DNA of 64,000 nt from Williamsia sp. CHRR-6 (GCF_018474015.1 NZ_JAHCSG010000002.1:558001-622000), one strand, 5' to 3'. Positions 18,311 through 28,046 are shown, counted from the stretch's first letter. Made by a program: numbers and translations. The notes: generated by a model not told the origin, from the sequence alone.

Positions 18311-18566
18311 GTTCCTAGGACGCTGCGCACGCCCATACGGTTCCGTCGGGCCGGTGAACTCTTCGATGAGAAGCAGGCAAAAGAGACAAAACGGCGGCCA
18401 GGGTTGCGATCGCACCGAGGATGTACGTGGCGTTCTTGGGAAGTAACCGGTAAGAAACAATCGTTCGTGCATAGTTCAACGAGGCACTCTCATCCGAGGG
18501 CAGAATCTCGGTGGGTCGACACCTCGACCCCCGAGCGATCGACATGACAAGGAGCTCGCCGCCGGC

Positions 18567-19550
18567 GTGATCAAATATCTCCTGCGCAGAACGGCTGGAT
18601 GGCTCGCGATGATCTTCGTGGCCACCAACGTGACCTACTTCTTGGCCAGCGCATTTCTGAGTCCACGGTCGAACTATCAGGAGCGCAGACCGCCCTTGCC
18701 CGAGGCGACCATCAGCGCCAACCTCGATCGGTACAACCTCAACGACAAGGTCAGCATCTTCACCCGGTGGTGGCGCTGGATCAGCGACATCGCGCTGCAC
18801 TGGGACTGGGGCAAGTCCCCGGTCGGTGAGTCGGTCAACGACCAGATCAGCTTTCGCGCCTGGAACAGCTTCCAGTTGGTCATCGGCGCCACCGTCATCC
18901 TGTTCATCGTCGGCGTCTCCCTCGGTGTGTACGCCGCGGTTCGCCAGTACAGCGTCAGCGACCGGGTGTTGCAGTTGGTCGCCAACCTCACCTATGTGCT
19001 GCCGGTGCCGGTGGCCGCCACGCTGGCGGTGCTGGGTGCGATCGCCCTGAACAAGCAGGTCGGCAGCACCGTGTTCTTCGTGACGGGATCGTCGAGCCTC
19101 GGGGTCTCCGGATTCTTCGACACCGCAGTGGACAAGATCCAACACCTCACGTTGCCTTCACTGGTGCTGATCGTCACCGGCTACGCGGGCACCCAGATCC
19201 TGCAACGGTCGCTGCTGCTGGACACCCTGAGCACCGATTACGTGCGGATGGCGCGTGCCAAGGGCCTCACCCAGTCGCAGGCGGTGCGTAAGCACGCCCT
19301 GCGCACGGCGCTGATCCCCACCGCCACCAGCGTGGCCTTCTCGGTGCCCGCCGCCTTCACCGGCGCCGTGTTGACCGAGTCGATCTTCGCGTGGAACGGG
19401 ATGGGCAGCTATTTCATCCAGACCATCAGCAAGAACGACGTGCACGGCGTGGTGGCCACCGCCGCCTTCGGTGCCGCGCTGACCGCGGTCGGGGCGATCC
19501 TGGCCGACTTCCTGCTGGTGTACCTCGATCCACGAATCCGGGTGAGTTGA
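18567..19550 (+). CDS. Oligopeptide/dipeptide-type ABC transporter permease 1 (OppB/DppB family)
   Basis: 327 residues from a GTG at 18567, 12 bases after an AAGGAG box. The typical start IKYLLRRTAGWLAMIFVATN is followed by six transmembrane helices and the EAA-like cytoplasmic loop YVRMARAKGLTQSQAVRKHALRTALIP that docks on the ATPase. It should form a heterodimeric channel with the next gene. The order permease-permease-fused ATPase-binding protein is the same as oppBCDA of mycobacteria. A 256-bp divergent gap separates it from the YxxxD gene. It holds the 10-bp palindrome TGCGATCGCA (about 18404-18413), whose role is unknown. The substrate is probably a peptide but is not determined. Confidence 0.92.
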   Translation: MIKYLLRRTAGWLAMIFVATNVTYFLASAFLSPRSNYQERRPPLPEATISANLDRYNLNDKVSIFTRWWRWISDIALHWDWGKSPVGESVNDQISFRAWNSFQLVIGATVILFIVGVSLGVYAAVRQYSVSDRVLQLVANLTYVLPVPVAATLAVLGAIALNKQVGSTVFFVTGSSSLGVSGFFDTAVDKIQHLTLPSLVLIVTGYAGTQILQRSLLLDTLSTDYVRMARAKGLTQSQAVRKHALRTALIPTATSVAFSVPAAFTGAVLTESIFAWNGMGSYFIQTISKNDVHGVVATAAFGAALTAVGAILADFLLVYLDPRIRVS

Positions 19551-20548
19551 TGTCTGAGAAATACGACGCCCCAGGCGATCTGGCCACCAGCGCCGCCCCC
19601 GGTCCGGTCGGCGACCTCGCCGCATCGACGGCCAGCGCGTCGAGTGCAGCGGTCACTTTCCGCCGGTTCCTCCGCAACAAGACCGCGGTGGCCGGGTTGG
19701 TCATTTTCGCTGTCATCCTGCTGTTCGCACTGTTCGGCGGGTTCCTCACCAGCTGGGACTACAAGACGAACGACTTTGCCGCACTGGGTGTCTCACCCGG
19801 TACCGGCGATCACATCCTGGGTACCAACGACGGCGGGATCGACCTCTACGCGTCGATTGTTCACGGTCTGCAGCGCTCGATGGTCATCGCCTTCCTGGTC
19901 ACCATCGGCACCACGATCATCTCGACGCTGGTCGGAACCATCGCGGCGTACCTGGGCGGTCTGACCGAGCGGATCAGCCTGCTGGTCATCAACTTCATGC
20001 TGGTGGTCCCGTCGCTGCTCATCCTGGGCCTGGTGGGCAAGCGTTTCGGTGGTGACTGGAAGGCGCTGATCGTGGTGCTCATCATCTTCGGGTGGCCATT
20101 TCAGGCGCGCATCACCTGGTCGCTGGCGCAGTCGGTGGCGGCATCGGACTTCGTGCGGGCCGCCAAATACATGGGCTTGGGACCGTTGCGCATCGCGGTG
20201 CGCCACATCGTGCCCAACATGTCGTCGCTGATCATCGTGAACATCGTCTACGGCGTGGTCTCGACGATCATCGCTGAGACGTCGTTGTCGTTCATCGGTT
20301 TCGGTGTGCGGATACCCGATGTCTCACTGGGATCGTTGTTGGCCCAGGGCACTGCATCGGTCACATCGTCGCCGTGGCTGTTCTACTACCCGGCGTTGGT
20401 GTTGACTCTGCTGACCATGTCGTTGTCGCTGGTCGGCGACGGATTGCGGGACGCCTTCGATCCCACGTCCTCGGGTAGGGGAGTCCGGCGCAAGAAGCGG
20501 GTGAAGACCCCCGCAAGGGTGTCGATCGCCAAGGGGGACAAGTCATGA
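19550..20548 (+). CDS. Oligopeptide/dipeptide-type ABC transporter permease 2 (OppC/DppC family)
   Basis: 332 residues from the ATG at 19550, which overlaps the stop of the first permease by one base. A soluble Ala/Ser-rich N-terminus of about 35 residues precedes FRRFLRNKTAVAGLVIF, the standard OppC entry helix. The EAA motif is seen in SDFVRAAKYMGLGPLRIAVRHIVPN. A long basic tail (GRGVRRKKRVKTPARVSIAKGDKS) ends the protein. It partners the OppB-like permease. The stop overlaps the ATPase start (ATGA), indicating tight operon coupling. Confidence 0.92.
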   Translation: MSEKYDAPGDLATSAAPGPVGDLAASTASASSAAVTFRRFLRNKTAVAGLVIFAVILLFALFGGFLTSWDYKTNDFAALGVSPGTGDHILGTNDGGIDLYASIVHGLQRSMVIAFLVTIGTTIISTLVGTIAAYLGGLTERISLLVINFMLVVPSLLILGLVGKRFGGDWKALIVVLIIFGWPFQARITWSLAQSVAASDFVRAAKYMGLGPLRIAVRHIVPNMSSLIIVNIVYGVVSTIIAETSLSFIGFGVRIPDVSLGSLLAQGTASVTSSPWLFYYPALVLTLLTMSLSLVGDGLRDAFDPTSSGRGVRRKKRVKTPARVSIAKGDKS

Positions 20549-22623
20549 GCGCCACGCCATTGCTTTCGGTGCAGGATCTGCACGTGTCGTTCGATTCCGA
20601 GGCCGGTCGGGTGGATGCGGTGCGCGGGATCAGCTTCGACCTCGCCCCCGGGGCTTGTACGGCCATCGTCGGTGAGTCCGGGTCGGGTAAGTCGGTGACG
20701 TCACTGGCGGTGATGGGGCTGCTCCCCGACACCGCGGAGGTGTCGGGATCGGTGGTGTTCGACGGCCAGGAGTTGTTGGGGCGCACCGACAAACAAATGA
20801 CCGCTATCCGCGGGTCGGAGATCGCGATGATCTTCCAGGATCCGCTCTCCGCGCTCACGCCGGTCTACACGGTGGAGTACCAGATCATCGAGGCGCTGCA
20901 GGCGCATCGATCCATCAGCAAGAAGGCGACCGCCGCCCGAGTGCTTGAGCTGCTGGAGCTGGTCGGCATCCCCAACCCGGCCGCGCGAGCCAAGGCGTTT
21001 CCCCACGAGCTGTCTGGCGGTATGCGGCAGCGCGTGGTCATCGCGATCGCGATCGCCAACGACCCCAAGCTCATCATCGCCGACGAGCCGACCACCGCCC
21101 TGGACGTGACAATTCAGGCCCAGGTGATGGACCTGTTGGCCACGCTGCGCCGCGAGACCGGGGCCGGGCTGATGTTGATCACCCACGACCTCGGGGTGGT
21201 GGCCGGCGCGGCCGACGACGTGGTGGTGATGTACGCCGGACGTGCGGTGGAGCGGGCGGACGCCCACGAGCTCTATCGGTCACCGCGCATGCCGTACACC
21301 GTCGGTTTGCTCAGTGCGATCCCTCGGGTGGACCAGGAACGGGTGACCGCGTTGGCGCCCATCGTCGGTAATCCGTTGATTCTGATCGACCTGCCGGTGG
21401 CGTGCCCGTTCCACCCGCGGTGCCCGGCCGCGATCGACGAATGCCGTTCCGCTGAACCGCAACTCGCTCCGGTCGCCGGTGGTCCGGAGCATCTCGCCGC
21501 CTGCTTCCGGTCCGGCGAGATCGCCGGCGACGGGCAACTGGACGGCTCCGACATCTTTCCGCCGGCGACGTTGCCCGACCCGGTGGTCGCCTCGGATCGG
21601 GCGGCCCGCGAGACCGTCTTGGATGTGCAAGGTCTGACCAAGACGTTCCCCATCCTCAGCGGGCTGCTCAAACAGCGGGTGGGCACGGTGTATGCGGTCA
21701 ACGACATTTCCTTCGACCTGAAGGCCGGTGAGACGCTGGCCATCGTGGGGGAGTCGGGATCGGGCAAGACCACCACCCTGCTGGAGGTGTTGGCCATGGA
21801 GCCCACCACCGACGGCACGGTGATTCTGGACGGCCAGCAACTGAACACGCTGAGCCGCAAGCAGATCCGCGAGGCGCGCAAGCGGGTGCAGATCGTCTTC
21901 CAGGACCCGATGGGGTCGTTGAACCCGCGGATGACGGTGCAGGACATCATCTCTGAGCCGTTGCGCGCCTTCGGGTACTCCGGCGAGAAGATGCGTGGGC
22001 GAGTTCGTGAGCTGATGGAGCTGGTCGGCCTCGACCCTGCGCACGCCCCACGGTTCCCGGCTGCGTTCTCCGGCGGGCAGCGCCAGCGCATCGGTATCGC
22101 CCGCGCGCTGGCCATCAACCCCAAGCTGGTGGTGCTCGACGAGCCGGTGTCGGCATTGGATGTGTCCATTCAGGCGTCGGTCATCAACCTGCTCGACGAG
22201 CTCAAGCGCAAGATCGGTGTCTCGTATCTCTTCGTGGCCCACGATCTCTCGGTGGTGCGACATCTGGCCGACCGTGTGGCGGTGATGTATCTCGGCCGGT
22301 TCGTGGAGGTCGGTGACACCGACTCGGTGTTCACCGATCCGCAGCACCCGTACACGCGAGCACTGTTGTCGGCCATCCCCATTCCCGATCCGGAGCTCGA
22401 GCGGACGCGTGACCGGGTGGTGCTTGAGGGTGACCTGCCCAGCCCCACCGACGAGATCAGCGGGTGCAGCTTCCACAACCGTTGTCCGTTGCGCAAGACG
22501 CTGGATACAGACCAGCAGCAGCGGTGCAACACCGAGATCCCCACCGACGCCGTGATCGCACCCGATCACGTCGCCGCCTGCCACTTCGTCGAGATCCACT
22601 CGGCGGCAACCGAGACGACGTGA
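20545..22623 (+). CDS. Oligopeptide-type ABC transporter ATP-binding protein, two fused ATPase domains
   Basis: 692 residues holding two complete ABC domains, equivalent to OppD plus OppF in one chain. Domain 1 has Walker A GESGSGKSV, signature LSGGMRQRV and Walker B LIIADEPT. Domain 2, from about residue 355, has GESGSGKTT, signature FSGGQRQRIGIARAL and VVLDEPVSALD. Each domain ends with the oligopeptide/dipeptide C-terminal motif, with Cys-containing CPFHPRCPAAIDEC and CSFHNRCPLRK, which in this family may bind an iron-sulfur cluster. It powers import through the two upstream permeases. All catalytic residues look intact. Confidence 0.95.
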   Translation: MSATPLLSVQDLHVSFDSEAGRVDAVRGISFDLAPGACTAIVGESGSGKSVTSLAVMGLLPDTAEVSGSVVFDGQELLGRTDKQMTAIRGSEIAMIFQDPLSALTPVYTVEYQIIEALQAHRSISKKATAARVLELLELVGIPNPAARAKAFPHELSGGMRQRVVIAIAIANDPKLIIADEPTTALDVTIQAQVMDLLATLRRETGAGLMLITHDLGVVAGAADDVVVMYAGRAVERADAHELYRSPRMPYTVGLLSAIPRVDQERVTALAPIVGNPLILIDLPVACPFHPRCPAAIDECRSAEPQLAPVAGGPEHLAACFRSGEIAGDGQLDGSDIFPPATLPDPVVASDRAARETVLDVQGLTKTFPILSGLLKQRVGTVYAVNDISFDLKAGETLAIVGESGSGKTTTLLEVLAMEPTTDGTVILDGQQLNTLSRKQIREARKRVQIVFQDPMGSLNPRMTVQDIISEPLRAFGYSGEKMRGRVRELMELVGLDPAHAPRFPAAFSGGQRQRIGIARALAINPKLVVLDEPVSALDVSIQASVINLLDELKRKIGVSYLFVAHDLSVVRHLADRVAVMYLGRFVEVGDTDSVFTDPQHPYTRALLSAIPIPDPELERTRDRVVLEGDLPSPTDEISGCSFHNRCPLRKTLDTDQQQRCNTEIPTDAVIAPDHVAACHFVEIHSAATETT

Positions 22624-22700
22624 TGGGCCCCCACCGCGCCGCAGCCACCCCAACCGACGTCTCCTCGACGCCGCGTTCGAAAGACCTTGAAGGAGGTCGT

Positions 22701-24401
22701 ATGTCAACCACCACCCGATGGAACAAGCAGCGATGGATGGCAGTCGGTGCCGTCGCCGTCGCGGCCACGATGGTGCTCAGCGCCTGCGGCGGCGACAACA
22801 ACGATTCTGGCAAGAAGGAGACCAACCTCTCCCTCGGTGGATTGCCGCCGCAGATCAACGCCCAACCGCGCGACAACATCCAAGACGGCGGCAAGTACAC
22901 CACTGCGCTGCCGGAGATCTCGCCCCAGTTCAACCCGTTCCAGGCTGATGGCACGCTGTACACCTCGAATGTGTGGCGTTGGTACAACCCGGTACTGATC
23001 AACTTCGCCCCGGATGGCAAGACTGAGGTCGACGCTGACTATCTGACCGGTTACGACAAGTCGTTGGTCGACGGCAAGACGGTGCTGACCTACACCATCA
23101 ACCCCAAGGCCACCTTCAACGACGGCACCCCGATCGACTGGACGGCGTTCAAAACCACCTGGGAGACCAACAACGGCAAGAACGAGGCCTACTCGGCCAG
23201 TTCGACCGACGGCTACTCCCGCATCGTCTCGGTGGTGCAGGGCAAGGACGCCAAGCAGGCCATCGTCACCTTCGACGGTGTCTATGCCTGGCCGGACGGT
23301 CTGTTCAACTTCGTGCTGCACCCGAAGGCGGCAAGTCCGGACTTCTACAACAAGGGCTACGTCGACACCCCGCACAACGAGCTCGGTGCCGGCCCGTACC
23401 AGATCAAGAGCTACGACTCCAAGGGCGGCACCATCGTCTTCGAGCGCAACCCCAAATGGTGGGGCAACAAGGGCAAGCTCGATGAGCGGATCTACCGCGT
23501 GTTGCAGGATCAGGCCGAGATCAACGCCTTCAAGGCCGGCGAGATCGACGCCGTGGGCGTCTCCTCCAAGGAGAACCTGGCCAAGGTGCAGGGCATGACG
23601 AACATCGACATCCGCAAGTCGTCCACGCCCTCGATCGCGCTGCTGACCCTGAACACCGAATCGCCGGTGCTCAAAGACGTGGCGGTGCGTAAGGCGATCC
23701 TCGATGCCACCGATCGTTCGACCATCGCACGTGTCCGCTTCCAGGGGCTGAACTACACCGAGGAGTTGCCGGGGTCATTCAACCTCTATCCCTTCCAGCC
23801 CGGATACGAGGACAACGTCAAGGGGGTCATCGATTTCAACACCGGTGAGGCCAACAAAACCCTCGACGAAGCCGGGTGGAAGCGCGGCTCAGACGGCATC
23901 CGCGAGAAGGACGGCAAGAAGCTGGAGCTGAGCATGCCGAACTTCAGTGACTCGCAGACCATCGCTGCTGTCCTGCAGGCCTTCCAGTCGATGCAGCGGG
24001 CCATCGGCGTGAAGATCAACATCGTGCCGAAGACCGGCCCTTCGGATTTCTCGGATGTCATGAGCAAGAAGTCTTTCGACGTGTTGTTCTCCGGGTTCTC
24101 GGCGAGTGATCCGTTCGGCTACGCGTACTTCTGCCAGGTGTACTGCTCGGATTCGACGCTGAACAAGTCGGGAGCCGGCACCAAGGAGTTCGACGCGAAG
24201 ATCAAGGCGGTGGGCAACATCGCCGATCCGGCCAAGCAGATCGCCGAGGGCAACAAGCTGGAGCGAGAGCTTATCGGCACCTACTCCATCGTCCCCTTGT
24301 ACAACGGCCCCACGCAGCTCGCGGTGAAGAAGGGATTGGCCAATGTCGGTGCTGGCCAGTTCTACACCGCACAGGTCGAGAACATCGGCTACCAGAAGTG
24401 A
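22701..24401 (+). CDS. ABC transporter substrate-binding lipoprotein, family 5 (OppA/DppA type)
   Basis: 566 residues from the ATG at 22701, after a strong GAAGGAGG Shine-Dalgarno; a longer in-frame extension upstream is spurious. The signal peptide ends in the lipobox VLSACGG, so the mature protein is anchored outside the membrane. The SBP_bac_5 fold is evident (TYTINPKATFNDGTPIDW; ELGAGPYQIKSYD; FERNPKWWG), with its characteristic spacing. It should deliver peptides or a similar solute to the permeases encoded upstream. The placement after the ATPase gene matches mycobacterial oppBCDA. A strong hairpin terminator lies 28 bp after its stop. Confidence 0.95.
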   Translation: MSTTTRWNKQRWMAVGAVAVAATMVLSACGGDNNDSGKKETNLSLGGLPPQINAQPRDNIQDGGKYTTALPEISPQFNPFQADGTLYTSNVWRWYNPVLINFAPDGKTEVDADYLTGYDKSLVDGKTVLTYTINPKATFNDGTPIDWTAFKTTWETNNGKNEAYSASSTDGYSRIVSVVQGKDAKQAIVTFDGVYAWPDGLFNFVLHPKAASPDFYNKGYVDTPHNELGAGPYQIKSYDSKGGTIVFERNPKWWGNKGKLDERIYRVLQDQAEINAFKAGEIDAVGVSSKENLAKVQGMTNIDIRKSSTPSIALLTLNTESPVLKDVAVRKAILDATDRSTIARVRFQGLNYTEELPGSFNLYPFQPGYEDNVKGVIDFNTGEANKTLDEAGWKRGSDGIREKDGKKLELSMPNFSDSQTIAAVLQAFQSMQRAIGVKINIVPKTGPSDFSDVMSKKSFDVLFSGFSASDPFGYAYFCQVYCSDSTLNKSGAGTKEFDAKIKAVGNIADPAKQIAEGNKLERELIGTYSIVPLYNGPTQLAVKKGLANVGAGQFYTAQVENIGYQK

Positions 24402-24429
24402 TGTGCCACTGACCAACTGAGAAACCTCG

Positions 24430-24474
24430 GATCGGCGGGTGGGTTGCGCACAGGTGCGTGACCACCCGCCGATC
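24430..24474 (+). terminator. Hairpin terminator of the oligopeptide transporter operon
   Basis: A 13-bp perfect stem (GATCGGCGGGTGG with its complement) encloses a 19-nt loop that itself contains a GCGCAC/GTGCGT hairpin. It starts 28 bp after the binding-protein stop. No T tract follows. Confidence 0.75.
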
Positions 24475-24511
24475 TGCTCGTTCCAGAGGCCAGGTGTGAA
24501 GGCGCGGAATT

Positions 24512-25759
24512 GTGTTCAGACTGGGGCGACCGTTCGCATACTTCTATGCGGCGTTCGTATGTTCGGGTTTCGGCGACGCGTTCCGGGTGATCGCGGTGGC
24601 GGTGTGGTTGTTCGAGGCAACCGACGGTGCCCCGCTTCAGCGTTTCGCTGTCGTTCTCCTGGCCACGGTCCCCGGTCTGGTGCTCGGCGGATTCGCCGGT
24701 ATCGTGGCGGATCGGTTCGACCGCTTCACCGTCCTCGTGACGGCTGATGTGCTGCGGGCATTCGTCGGAATCGGACTCGCCGTCTGCGCGGGCATGGATG
24801 CACCGATCCCCGCGATGATTCTCCTGACCACGGGCACTTGTCTCGGCGTCTTCTTCTCCACCTCGGCATTCGCGGCAGTGCCCACGCTGGTCGAGGCGTC
24901 GCGACTCCCGCGCGCCAATGGACTGATGGAGACCAGCAGTTGGGTACTCCAAGCGGTAGGCGCATCGGCTGGATCATTGGTGCTCACCTACCTTCACGCG
25001 CCGGTCGCCTTTCTCATCGATGGCGTGACCTTTCTGGTCTCCGCGCTGCTGCTGACCAAGGTAAGAAGCAAGATGTCGGCCAACAAGCTGGTGCTCCCCG
25101 AGGACTCGGAGCGTCCGATCACGTCGGATGACGCTGTGCCCAGGGTCCGGACCTCGGTGGTGGACGACCTGTTGGAGGGCTTGCGGTTCATCTGGAAGAA
25201 CCATCAGATCCGAGCGCTGCTGTACGCAAGTTACGGTGTCGGTTTCCTCGTCGCGTGCACCAGTTTCGGGCTCATCTTTCTGATCGCAGATTCTCTGGAT
25301 CAGCCGCCCGCATCGCTGGGATATGTGATGGCCTTCAACGGTATCGTTGCCACGCTGAGCGCGGCGGTGGCCACCGTCACCTTGAAGCCGAGCCACTACG
25401 GCGCGGTCTTCTCCGCCTCCATCCTCGCTCTGGTGATCGCGCAGGTGACCATGGGAATCTCGCCGAATGTCATCTGGCTGTTGGCTGGAGTCGCGATCAG
25501 CGCGGTGGCCAATTCCTACTACAACATCTCGGTCACCACGCTCTACATGAGCCTGGTGCCGAACTCTCACCTGGGACGCGTGGAAGGTACCGATGTGGCG
25601 ATCGACAGTTGCGTCACCATCCTGGGGTACGGGTTCAGTTTCGTCGTCGTCGCGTTCTTCGATGCGCGGTGGCTGTTCGTGGTCTCCGGGGTGTTGGCCA
25701 TTCCTGCGCTGATCGTGACGGTGCGCCAGATCTCGCGGGTCGACATTGCATCCGGGTGA
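24512..25759 (+). CDS. MFS transporter (probable efflux)
   Basis: 415 residues from a GTG at 24512, with about twelve hydrophobic helices. The conserved cytoplasmic loop 2-3 of major facilitator proteins is present (LGGFAGIVADRFDRFTVLVTADV, a variant of the G-x-x-x-D-R/K motif). The layout resembles EntS/bacteriocin- or macrolide-type MFS_3 exporters. The substrate is unknown. It stands alone between the oligopeptide transporter terminator and upp. Its codons and base composition look somewhat less GC3-rich in places than its neighbours, but no mobile-element marks are nearby. Confidence 0.88.
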   Translation: MFRLGRPFAYFYAAFVCSGFGDAFRVIAVAVWLFEATDGAPLQRFAVVLLATVPGLVLGGFAGIVADRFDRFTVLVTADVLRAFVGIGLAVCAGMDAPIPAMILLTTGTCLGVFFSTSAFAAVPTLVEASRLPRANGLMETSSWVLQAVGASAGSLVLTYLHAPVAFLIDGVTFLVSALLLTKVRSKMSANKLVLPEDSERPITSDDAVPRVRTSVVDDLLEGLRFIWKNHQIRALLYASYGVGFLVACTSFGLIFLIADSLDQPPASLGYVMAFNGIVATLSAAVATVTLKPSHYGAVFSASILALVIAQVTMGISPNVIWLLAGVAISAVANSYYNISVTTLYMSLVPNSHLGRVEGTDVAIDSCVTILGYGFSFVVVAFFDARWLFVVSGVLAIPALIVTVRQISRVDIASG

Positions 25760-25816
25760 TGCAGCGGTCGGATGTGTACCAGGAGGTATTCGTCGGCCCA
25801 GATGTAGGGTTTGCCC

Positions 25817-26440
25817 ATGGATGTCACCGTCGTCGAACACCCGTTGGCGCGTACCCGGCTGACCACCCTGCGCGACGAACGCAGCGACAACGCCTCGTTC
25901 CGTGCGGCCCTGGCCGACCTCACCCAGATGCTCATCTACGAAGCCCTACGTGACGCGCCCGTGCAGGAGCGGCCGATCACCACCCCGGTGGCCCCGACAA
26001 TCGGTGTGTCCCTGGCCAATCCGCCGCTGCTGGTGCCGGTGCTGCGGGCCGGACTCGGGATGGTCGATCAAGCCCACGCCATGGTCCCCGAAGCCCACGT
26101 CGGTTTCGTTGGCATCGCCCGCGACGAACAGACCCATCAGCCCGTCCCGTACCTGGAATCCCTACCCGACGACCTCACTGGCACAACGGTGTTCGTGCTC
26201 GACCCGATGCTGGCCACCGGCGGATCCATGCTGCACACCATCGAGTTGCTGGTGGCCCATGGCGCCACCGACATCACCGCCGTCTGCGTTGTCGCCGCCC
26301 CCGACGGGGTGCAGGCGTTGCGTGACTCCGGACACCCCGTACGCCTGGTGACCGCCGCCGTCGACGATCACCTCAACGACGACGCCTACATCGTGCCCGG
26401 ACTCGGCGATGCCGGTGACAGACAGTTCGGACCCCGCTGA
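25817..26440 (+). CDS. upp: Uracil phosphoribosyltransferase
   Basis: 207 residues from the ATG at 25817. UPRTase signatures are intact: PVLRAGLGM (pyrophosphate loop region), the PRPP-binding [14 protein letters not shown], and the C-terminal uracil-recognising [11 protein letters not shown]. It makes UMP from uracil and PRPP. Functionally it links to cdd and deoA (13-14 kb), which release uracil, and to pmmB-punA downstream; in mycobacteria upp lies in the same neighbourhood. The gene converges on the thiolase gene with a 36-bp gap. Confidence 0.96.
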   Translation: MDVTVVEHPLARTRLTTLRDERSDNASFRAALADLTQMLIYEALRDAPVQERPITTPVAPTIGVSLANPPLLVPVLRAGLGMVDQAHAMVPEAHVGFVGIARDEQTHQPVPYLESLPDDLTGTTVFVLDPMLATGGSMLHTIELLVAHGATDITAVCVVAAPDGVQALRDSGHPVRLVTAAVDDHLNDDAYIVPGLGDAGDRQFGPR

Positions 26441-26476
26441 GTCACCAGAGCCGTCTCGCCAGGGGTCCGGCTGGGC

Positions 26477-27622
26477 TCACTGGCCCTGCAACACGTGGGT
26501 GACGCACACCGCGCCCAGGCCCACCATGTGAGCCAAACCGGTTCGTGCCCCGGCGTGTTGACGGGCACCGGCCTCTCCACGGATCTGGGTGGTGATCTCG
26601 CCGATCTGGCCGACCCCGGTGGGTCCGATCGGGTGACCGGAACCCAACAGCCCACCCGAGGTGTTCACCGCCACCGTGCCACCGCGCGCGAAGTGACCAC
26701 GCTCGAGTGCAGCGGCCGCCTCACCCTCGCCGACCAGCCCCATGGCCTCGACGTACTGCAGTTCCTCGATGGTGAACGCGTCGTGTAACTCCACCAGGTC
26801 GAGGTCGGCGGGTGTGATGCCCGCCTGCTCGTAGGCAATCTCGGTGGTGGTGCGGGTCAACTCGGCGTCAAAGCTCTTCGCGCCGTACAGCTCCTCGCTG
26901 CGCTGCACCGAGGCCAGCACGCGAACGCAGCGGGATCGATCGATCCCCAACGCGTCGATACCGTCGTCGGACACCACCAGCACCGCAGCCGCGCCCTCGC
27001 CGACAGGGCAGCACTGCAGCCGGGTGAACACCCCGGAGATCACCGGTCCGCCCAGGACATCGGCCAAGCCGTAAGCCTTGGGCCGCTGAGCGTTCGGGTT
27101 CAGTGCCGCGTTGGAATAGTTCTTCACCGCCACCCCCGCGACCTGTTCGGCGGTGGCGCCGTAGGTGTTCATGTACTCGTCGGCGAGCAGGGCGAAGTGA
27201 GTGACCGGCGCGACGTAGGACCCGGAGAGGTCGGGCACCCCCGACCGAGTACCCGCGGGTGGGATGGGTGCCGGCTTGTCCACGCCCAACGCCAGGGAGA
27301 CGTCGCTGTAGCCTGATGCGACATCCAGGCAGGCCAGACGGAAGGCCGACGAGCCTGAGGCGGAGGCGTTTTCCACCTGGGTCATCGGAATCCCGGTGAC
27401 GCCGAGGTGTTTGAGCATCGGGCGCGATGCCGCCATCCCGAGCATCGAGGTGCCGGTGTAGGCGCTCTCTACGGCGGGCCAGGTGAGACCGGCGTCGGTC
27501 AACGCTTGGCGCACCGCAGTCAGCCCCAGTTGGACATAGGGTGTGGCGCTGGGCTTCTGGTATGGGTGCCAGCCCACACCGGCGACATACACCGGACGTT
27601 GTCGAGCCAGGGTGACAGTCAT
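26477..27622 (-). CDS. Thiolase-superfamily (SCPx/Ltp-type) protein lacking the usual nucleophilic Cys; probable retro-aldolase
   Basis: 381 residues. The SCP2-thiolase fold is clear: VYVAGVGWHPY at the start, ELHDAFTIEELQYVEAMGL (family His), and NTSGGLLGSGHPIGPTGVGQ with the catalytic His of GHP. Where thiolases and many lipid-transfer relatives have N-A-C-A-S-G, this protein has NASASG: Ser87 replaces the acyl-accepting Cys. It is coupled through ATGA to a DUF35 protein, the same pairing seen in steroid side-chain aldolases (Ltp2-ChsH2). Retro-aldol cleavage of a beta-hydroxyacyl-CoA is therefore a better guess than thiolysis. It is the last gene of the echA-SDR-DUF35-thiolase unit. Confidence 0.85.
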   Translation of the reverse strand: MTVTLARQRPVYVAGVGWHPYQKPSATPYVQLGLTAVRQALTDAGLTWPAVESAYTGTSMLGMAASRPMLKHLGVTGIPMTQVENASASGSSAFRLACLDVASGYSDVSLALGVDKPAPIPPAGTRSGVPDLSGSYVAPVTHFALLADEYMNTYGATAEQVAGVAVKNYSNAALNPNAQRPKAYGLADVLGGPVISGVFTRLQCCPVGEGAAAVLVVSDDGIDALGIDRSRCVRVLASVQRSEELYGAKSFDAELTRTTTEIAYEQAGITPADLDLVELHDAFTIEELQYVEAMGLVGEGEAAAALERGHFARGGTVAVNTSGGLLGSGHPIGPTGVGQIGEITTQIRGEAGARQHAGARTGLAHMVGLGAVCVTHVLQGQ

Positions 27623-28026
27623 GGTTGCTCCTTGGATGCGAGTGCGAAGCGCAGCTCTGCGGCGCGAACTTCGCCGCGGTCCACCACCACGGTGATCGCC
27701 TGGACGCGATCGCCGACCGAGGCGGTGACCCCGTCAGCGAGCACACCACGGATGAGTGGGCCTTCGTCGAGTTCGATGGCCGCCACGGTGAACGGGGTCG
27801 GGATGTCGGCCGACGGGTGATGATGGACCTCGGCGCGGGCGGTGACCGTTCCGGTACCGGCCAGATCGATGGCGGTCAGTTGATCGCCGTAGGCGCCAGT
27901 TGCCTCGGACCCGTACTGCTGAAAAGGGAAGAACACGTTGCCGTCTGGGTCGGTGAGACCCTTGAGAACGGGCGTCCCGGAATCGTCGACCGAGTACAGC
28001 TCTGGTTGCGCGGATGTGAGAGTCAT
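27619..28026 (-). CDS. DUF35/OB-fold acyl-CoA-associated protein, no zinc-ribbon cysteines
   Basis: 135 residues. The C-terminal OB-fold of DUF35 is recognisable (GTGTVTARAEVHHH...PFTVAAIELDEGPLIRGVL). The N-terminal part should be a rubredoxin-like zinc ribbon with two Cys pairs, and its shape is kept (GNVFFPFQQYGSEATG). However, the whole protein contains no cysteine, so no metal can be bound in the usual way. DUF35 proteins are obligate partners of thiolase-like enzymes and present or bind the CoA substrate. The stop overlaps the thiolase start by 4 bp and the start follows the SDR gene by 20 bp. It should form a heteromeric complex with the thiolase. Confidence 0.82.
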   Translation of the reverse strand: MTLTSAQPELYSVDDSGTPVLKGLTDPDGNVFFPFQQYGSEATGAYGDQLTAIDLAGTGTVTARAEVHHHPSADIPTPFTVAAIELDEGPLIRGVLADGVTASVGDRVQAITVVVDRGEVRAAELRFALASKEQP

Positions 28027-28046
28027 CGTCAGTTCCTCGCCTGTGC

